From assembly GCA_905221605.1 (NCBI GenBank), contig CAJNDS010002171.1:551274-615273 (forward strand): DNA of 64,000 nt, in the 5' to 3' direction. Both the position numbers and the translations under genes were made by a program. Source of the DNA: Symbiodinium natans (lineage: Eukaryota > Sar > Dinophyceae > Suessiales > Symbiodiniaceae). The notes beneath the pieces were generated by a model. It saw only the letters and a program-made list of their open reading frames with translations, ran no database searches and was not told where the DNA came from. Below are positions 59,162 to 64,000 of the stretch, piece after piece (position 1 is the stretch's first letter; each line of letters begins with the position of its first letter).

Positions 59162-59256
59162 GTCAGCGCGTTGAGCAGATCCCCGCTTGGGCGGCATCCT
59201 AATGCTGGTGTCCCCTAGCAAGCAGGTGAGGTACTGGGCAACCCCATCTCCTTCCC

Positions 59257-62200
59257 TCACCGGCTGGAAGGGGACACAATACACAGCATTGGGCAGGGGC
59301 TCCAGGACGAAGCCGCGCGTTTGCAGACTAACAATGGTGCCCGAGTAGGAGTTGGAGGTGAAAGAGGGACTCCCCCATCCTTCTTGCTGAAGTGTGCGGT
59401 AAAAAACCTCTTATCTCCCCAGGTGGCCTTCAAAGCCCGCGCCTGATGCAGGGGTGGTGTTTCAAAGAGGTCCAGCCCAACTTTGCGTTCCGCAGGCAGC
59501 ACGATGCTGGCTACTGTCCGCTCTCGGAAGGCTTGCTTGTGTAATGCCGTTGCAATGCCAGGGCCATCCATGCTCCACAAGCTGGCTTGTGTGCGCACAT
59601 AGTCAGCGCAATCAATTAGGCCCCCGGCGGCGCAGGCCGCCATTTGGAAGCATGCACCTATACCATCAGAGTAGTGCGGTGCCACGAAAACCAAAGCCCC
59701 AAGCCCTCTCGTGAAGGAGGAGGTGGCTCGGGCAAACCCTGCCTCGCTACTAAACAGGAATCCAGAAGCCCGACATGTCACAAAGACACATATCCCAAAT
59801 GTGGGGCCAGTGGAGCAGGCCGTGGTGATAGCGCCGAAGAAGCGTTTAAGGGACCCTATGCGATTCATGAGGAAGGTCCGAAACGTCACAAGGCTCCAAG
59901 TGTTGGGCGCGCCAGTCAGCGGGAAGTCTTTCGCGGTTTGGCAGGCTTCAAGTAGGCTCATATCGTCATCGCCCAGCGGGTCTGCGGGGAGACTCAACTG
60001 CAGCATAAACTTCATTTGGGTAACAATCCTGGCATACTGAGAGACCATCCCGATGGGGGAGTCAGGATAAACCTGGTGCCCAAAAGTGAGCACAATGTCC
60101 GCCAGGACCATGCCGAGGTCGTAGCTTCTGCCTATTTTGGTTTGGGTCTCATCCTGATCTTGCACCCGTACCCATCGACACGTTTCCATCCACCTGCCTG
60201 CAAGGCTACGCAGTGGCCGCCCGAGCAGGTGCTGCATCGTGGGACCTGGTGGCATACGTAGCCGAGGGACCCTGCCTATCAGCTCGAAGCGGCACGCCTC
60301 CGAGTACCGACATGCGTATAGAATGGCAGCAATCTCAGGAGGGAGGCGCATGGATGAACAGAGCGAGAGGTTGACAGCCGGTCCGACAATGGCCTTCAGC
60401 CCGGCGGCCTGCATGACTGTCTCGGCTTGCTTCGGTTTAACGATGCTTAGACAGAGAATCGATTCCAGCATCGAGACCGCTGAGAACAACACCTCAGACG
60501 CTCCAGAGGAACGGTGGGGCTTGCCCCAAGAGGGCATCTCGCCTTGTCCCTTTTTCCACGGGCCGGAACTTTGGGCCGTTTGCCGCAAAAGGGCCGCAGG
60601 CAAGGTGGCTGGCGTGTGGAGGTCGGCAGGGACCGCATTGAGACCACAAATCTTTTGCTCCAACAACTCCGTGACGAAGTGGTAATTGGGTCGCGATCCT
60701 CCAGCGGGCTGTCTGTGGTCGCCAATCATGACATCAAGTGCATGCTTGATGTGCGCCAGAATGGTGTTGGAACCAGGCGTGCCCAATTGCTGGGCTTCAT
60801 CTCGGAGGAGCAACTCAACATCCTTTAGACGGTTAATGAGCTGCGAGTAGGGAAAGCTAAGCCTTGCCACAATCGTACCATGTGTCGTGGCTACAAGTAG
60901 CCCCCGGTACAAATCGTGCACATCAAAAGGGAGCTTATGTGTGTCCTTCTCCTTGTTACCCGGTATGCGAACGATGCGGCTGCGAACAAATTCATTGCTA
61001 GCAGTCGTGAGCCTATCAACCGCTTCGACATAGGCCCGAACCGATTCATTGCCATGAGCGGTGTACAGGGTGAGCCGGCTCGTCAGGCACGCAAGGAGTA
61101 CTCCTAGAAACGCGCAGGATCGTGTCTTCCCGCTGCCGGGCGCACCCGTTATGAATACAGAAGTACGATTAGCGGCCAGGCCGTACGAGCACGCTCCCAG
61201 CAGCGCTGCCAGGTGTCCGTCCGCCCCCCAAAAGGTATCACAGAGGCACGTAAGGAAGGCGGGACCAACCGCGAGCGCAAAGATGCTGGCTCGAGTCCTC
61301 GGATCGTGCTCGTTGCTCAACGAGTCATGGGACAGGCGTAGACACTCCGCATGCCACAGCGCAGGAGTCCGGGCGTCCTCTTGGCCGGGCAGCGGAGAGT
61401 CAGGCAGCGTAGCTAACACGCCACTCAGCAGCGTCGGCGTCCATTCTTTGCGATAGGATTGTTCCTCCGCAAGCCAAAGGTTGAGGAAGCTTTGCAAGGG
61501 GTTGGAAGCCCCCGGACCCGCAGTAAGCGATGCCTGCGCAGCTTGCGTTTCGTGCTTGCCTCTGAAGACTTGGCAGACCTCCGGGTGAATGAGCTGTGCC
61601 CATGTGTCGTGCCAGTTCCCTCTCACCACTAGCCCGATAAGGAGGACAAGCACTAAATCTGTGAGAAAGCCCGGCAACCACTGTGGCTGCCGGATGGCAT
61701 CAAGAGGCGAGTCTTCTAGCGGAACGCCCAATGCAACATGCTGCCTTTCCCTAGGCATGTGTAACAGAGCATCCCAAAGCGGGGTAGAGGCTCCTCCGGG
61801 CAGAACCTCAAGCTGGCTGACTCTCGGCAGTGAGGGTCGTTGCGCGAATTGGTTGTGCTGTTCATCAGTCAAGAGCAGGGCAATGGTTATATTGACTGGC
61901 TGCATGGCCTTACTTTCTCCAGGGCCGGTGAAAAGCTTCTTCGGGGCAAGGAGCTCTATAAACATGCCTGGGTAGGCCACATCCCCCTTGTCTTCTCTCA
62001 AGGTAACCAGCAAAGCAGTGCCCTTGGCCGGCACTTTACCAGCGACAGCAAACCACTTTGTAGCCCAGTCAGGGACATCCGCCAACTCCGGTGTAAGGAG
62101 CATGACCGATGCCCTTGGGTAAACTCGATGGAGAAGGCAGATTGGCCATGTATGCGTGCCGGGCTTTATCGCCACAGGGGTGGCGGCCCGCTTGACCGCA

Positions 62201-62262
62201 GCTTGCTCTGGGTAGTGATACTGTTCCGAGGGCTCCTCCTCGATTTCTGCTTCCGAGGCCAT
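59257..62262 (-). CDS. Cassette ORF3, UPF1-like superfamily 1 helicase, 1001 aa
   Basis: The ATG at 62262 has a strong Kozak-like context (GCCATGG) and is the first in its frame. Helicase motifs appear in order: Walker A GAPGSGKT (residues 373-380), motif II DEAQQ (488-492) with motif III GDHRQ (514-518), motif IV-like CSSMRLPPEIAAILYACRY (635-653), IGMVSQYARIVTQ (737-749) and motif VI-like ARATSSFTRGLGALVFVA (844-861). This order matches the UPF1/DNA2/ZNFX1 branch of SF1, which unwinds RNA or DNA using ATP. Motif VI lacks the usual second arginine pattern (ALTRA is replaced by SSFTR), so activity is not assured. Residues 1-360 are unassigned and contain a hydrophobic stretch (FLTDLVLVLLIGLVV). 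Neighbouring ORFs abut or overlap it on both sides. Confidence 0.8.
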   Translation of the reverse strand: MASEAEIEEEPSEQYHYPEQAAVKRAATPVAIKPGTHTWPICLLHRVYPRASVMLLTPELADVPDWATKWFAVAGKVPAKGTALLVTLREDKGDVAYPGMFIELLAPKKLFTGPGESKAMQPVNITIALLLTDEQHNQFAQRPSLPRVSQLEVLPGGASTPLWDALLHMPRERQHVALGVPLEDSPLDAIRQPQWLPGFLTDLVLVLLIGLVVRGNWHDTWAQLIHPEVCQVFRGKHETQAAQASLTAGPGASNPLQSFLNLWLAEEQSYRKEWTPTLLSGVLATLPDSPLPGQEDARTPALWHAECLRLSHDSLSNEHDPRTRASIFALAVGPAFLTCLCDTFWGADGHLAALLGACSYGLAANRTSVFITGAPGSGKTRSCAFLGVLLACLTSRLTLYTAHGNESVRAYVEAVDRLTTASNEFVRSRIVRIPGNKEKDTHKLPFDVHDLYRGLLVATTHGTIVARLSFPYSQLINRLKDVELLLRDEAQQLGTPGSNTILAHIKHALDVMIGDHRQPAGGSRPNYHFVTELLEQKICGLNAVPADLHTPATLPAALLRQTAQSSGPWKKGQGEMPSWGKPHRSSGASEVLFSAVSMLESILCLSIVKPKQAETVMQAAGLKAIVGPAVNLSLCSSMRLPPEIAAILYACRYSEACRFELIGRVPRLRMPPGPTMQHLLGRPLRSLAGRWMETCRWVRVQDQDETQTKIGRSYDLGMVLADIVLTFGHQVYPDSPIGMVSQYARIVTQMKFMLQLSLPADPLGDDDMSLLEACQTAKDFPLTGAPNTWSLVTFRTFLMNRIGSLKRFFGAITTACSTGPTFGICVFVTCRASGFLFSSEAGFARATSSFTRGLGALVFVAPHYSDGIGACFQMAACAAGGLIDCADYVRTQASLWSMDGPGIATALHKQAFRERTVASIVLPAERKVGLDLFETPPLHQARALKATWGDKRFFTAHFSKKDGGVPLSPPTPTRAPLLVCKRAASSWSPCPMLCIVSPSSR

Positions 62263-62264
62263 GG

Positions 62265-63422
62265 CTAAAACTGATAACCCAGCATGTCAACCAGGCGCTC
62301 TAACGACAGGTGGGGGAGCCACATACCCAAAACTAGTTTCATCGTGGGACCAAGTTCATGATACGGGGGCGGCAAATCAGCCAGATGCGGCTTGGCATCC
62401 GTCAGGAGGACTTGGGTACAGTCAGCACGGAGACTTGCAATGCTCCGGTTCTCAGCGGAAGGTATCCGGAGAAAAGCCTCCATATCGGGGCGTCTGATTT
62501 GCCGTCCCAGCACGGAGTTGATGAAAGTTTTAGACTTATCCGAAAGCTGGACAGAGCCACACGCAACCCCCATCAAACCTGCTCGCACTGTGCGATCCAT
62601 CCGGGGGTCGGCCAAGCCGCAAATCTTTTTAGTCAATTCCTTATGCACATAATCCCCCGGCGTGAGCTGGAATAGCTCTTCACTGTAGACAAAGTGACCA
62701 TAAGAGTGTCCACCACTGCCGAGTGACTCAGGTCCAGTGAAGTAGTAGAGACGCGCTCCCGCGCCAATCGCTTGCGTCCTTGCTGCCTGGCTGGGCCGGA
62801 AGATACAAAGCTGGTCGCTCTCATGATGGACAAGACTAACAGCGTGCCGCAATTCCGAACCCAGGATATATTGCAGCATGGCCCGTGGCATGGCAACGCC
62901 GCCCAAACGTGCCTTGATGTGGACAAAATCGCCCTTGCAGTCAGGAAGCTTTTGGCGCTCATGCCAAGCGATAGCCACAGCAGCGCCCGTATACGACCCA
63001 GCAGAGAAACCCGTAACGCACAGTTTGCACTCGCCAGCTCTACCCGCGGCGAGGCCCACATGCAGAGCGGTCAGCGCAGCAGTATGTGGCATGTGCAAGT
63101 GAGCCAGGGCAGGGCACATTGTCAGGGAGGCTTCTACCGAGCTGATTCTAGCACGAACCGCCGCTGGCAGACCGCATCCATCGACCTGAGGGTACAGAGC
63201 ACGTGCCCATAGCTGGGCGGCTTGGGGCAGGAGCAACAATGCATGTGCGGCATTACCGCTGGTCGAAAGCAACAACGGGCGTTGTGTGTCCTCATATCGG
63301 ACCTTTTTGCCCTGGTTGTCCCGGACTGTTTCCATTTCTAAGCCAGTGAGTGCATAGGAATTGGCTGTGTGAATGATGCTACCCGACACAGTGGGGGGCG
63401 TATTCTCGGCCTTCCCATTCAT
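62265..63422 (-). CDS. Cassette ORF2, alpha/beta-hydrolase-like protein, 385 aa
   Basis: The ATG at 63422 overlaps the ORF1 stop (ATGA). The frame is open upstream to about 63546, so a non-AUG or earlier start cannot be excluded. A nucleophile elbow GFSAGSYTG places the candidate catalytic serine at residue 140, after a beta strand (CKLCVTGFS). Candidate acid and base are Asp203 (HHESDQLC) and His239 or His243 (GGHSYGHF), the expected order and spacing for an esterase/lipase fold. Substrate is unknown, and there is no signal peptide at this start. It ends TAG two bases before the helicase ATG. The function within a cassette that also encodes a helicase is open. Confidence 0.62.
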   Translation of the reverse strand: MNGKAENTPPTVSGSIIHTANSYALTGLEMETVRDNQGKKVRYEDTQRPLLLSTSGNAAHALLLLPQAAQLWARALYPQVDGCGLPAAVRARISSVEASLTMCPALAHLHMPHTAALTALHVGLAAGRAGECKLCVTGFSAGSYTGAAVAIAWHERQKLPDCKGDFVHIKARLGGVAMPRAMLQYILGSELRHAVSLVHHESDQLCIFRPSQAARTQAIGAGARLYYFTGPESLGSGGHSYGHFVYSEELFQLTPGDYVHKELTKKICGLADPRMDRTVRAGLMGVACGSVQLSDKSKTFINSVLGRQIRRPDMEAFLRIPSAENRSIASLRADCTQVLLTDAKPHLADLPPPYHELGPTMKLVLGMWLPHLSLERLVDMLGYQF

Positions 63423-63907
63423 CCCGCTAATGAAGAGCGACCGACATTCCCCTGAAGGGTTAGGTGAGGCTTTGGAGGCGGGTACTGGTAGGCAGGAAAG
63501 GCAAAGGCTGCCAGGGCTTGTTGCACACGCATGGCTAGTCCATCATCCCAGTATTGACTGAGGCCCAACGGCGTGACCTTTATGTCTGCAGCGAAGAGAG
63601 GCCACGGCAGATCCGCCTGGGCCAGCCAAGCATGCGCAGCGGCAGCAAGAAGAGCAAGCGGCCCAGTTGGGGTATTGGGTCGACTGCGCCATTTCGGGGT
63701 GGCCCTGCAGGAAGATAGGGCATCTTTCTTCCAAAACATGAGGACCCCAGGGAAGAGCTGGAGCCGCACTGGTCCACTGCCCTTTTTCCCAACAGAGGCC
63801 CACAGAGGGACGGTGTCCCCGTTGCCCCAGACCGACTCTGGTAGAGTAGGCAGCCGTACCACACTCCCCCACTGCGGCAAGATGTTTTTGCCTTTGGCAG
63901 AGGGCAC
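63419..63907 (-). CDS. Cassette ORF1, unknown protein, 5' end unresolved
   Basis: The open frame runs from just after a TAA near 63925 to the TGA at 63419. No ATG lies near its start, so the true beginning may be upstream, beyond the poly-G tract. Protein-like stretches include SVVRLPTLPESVWGNGDTVP, FPGVLMFWKKDALSS, LAAAAHAWLAQADLPWPLFA and YWDDGLAMRVQQALAAFAF. The family was not recognised. Its end overlaps ORF2 by ATGA and is in a different frame. Confidence 0.5.
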   Translation of the reverse strand: MPSAKGKNILPQWGSVVRLPTLPESVWGNGDTVPLWASVGKKGSGPVRLQLFPGVLMFWKKDALSSCRATPKWRSRPNTPTGPLALLAAAAHAWLAQADLPWPLFAADIKVTPLGLSQYWDDGLAMRVQQALAAFAFPAYQYPPPKPHLTLQGNVGRSSLAG

Positions 63908-63929
63908 ACGCGAAGAATTTTTTTAAGGC

Positions 63930-64000
63930 CGGGGGGGGGGGGGTTATCATTTTAACCCCCCTTCATGACTACCGCGGGGTTCTCCGGGGGGGGGGGGGGG
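63930..64000. other. Poly-G tracts at the window end, probable contig end
   Basis: Two G homopolymers (63931-63943 and about 63985-64000) surround a short GC-rich stretch. This pattern is typical of low-quality read ends, so sequence here and the start of ORF1 should be treated with caution. Confidence 0.6.

Overview
This window looks like nuclear DNA of a eukaryotic microalga, most likely a dinoflagellate of the Symbiodiniaceae/Suessiales type. That placement is an inference. The supporting signs are: dozens of interstitial TTTAGGG-type telomeric arrays on both strands; low gene density among tandem and segmental repeats; and inferred introns that begin with GC or GA as well as GT and mostly end in AG followed by G. 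I saw no bacterial-style operons with Shine-Dalgarno sites and no tRNA, rRNA, CRISPR or complete spliced-leader sequence.

Layout. 0-12 kb: mostly unassigned sequence with a telomeric array (1.93 kb), the 3' end of a TPR gene (3.1-3.8 kb, minus), two unrecognised minus-strand ORFs (5.1-6.6 kb) and a set of repeated coiled-coil exon-like pieces (8.4-9.1 kb, minus). 12-34 kb: two tandem copies of a 10-12 kb modular segment, called A-B-C-D here, each with inner tandem repeats and degenerate minus-strand coding pieces, including a possible LINE-type endonuclease start. Comparing the two copies shows short telomeric arrays present in one copy and absent from the other at two sites, one in each direction.

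34-45 kb: multi-exon minus-strand genes. Exons at 34.4-36.6 kb encode a WD40 propeller followed by membrane segments. Two homologous cysteine-rich exons, each phase 0 at both ends, lie at 39.1-39.6 and 41.3-41.8 kb and may belong to the same gene. A yellow/major-royal-jelly-protein (MRJP) gene lies at 42.5-44.9 kb; its introns are GC-AG or GA-AG and each contains telomeric repeat. 45-48.5 kb: telomeric arrays, a MITE-like element and minisatellites. 48.6-50.4 kb: a frame-broken large coding region. 50.6-56.4 kb: two families of tandem repeats.

56.5-63.9 kb, minus strand: a compact, apparently intronless set of five overlapping or abutting ORFs. They include an alpha/beta-hydrolase-like protein with a GFSAGS elbow, a 1001-residue UPF1-like SF1 helicase, a large protein with a proline-rich N-terminus, and two unknowns. 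ORF1/ORF2 share ATGA, and ORF2 stops two bases before the helicase ATG. The set abuts the repeat array downstream and reaches the poly-G end of the window upstream. It is the best candidate for an undescribed system: a large mobile element, an endogenised virus, or a polycistronic locus.
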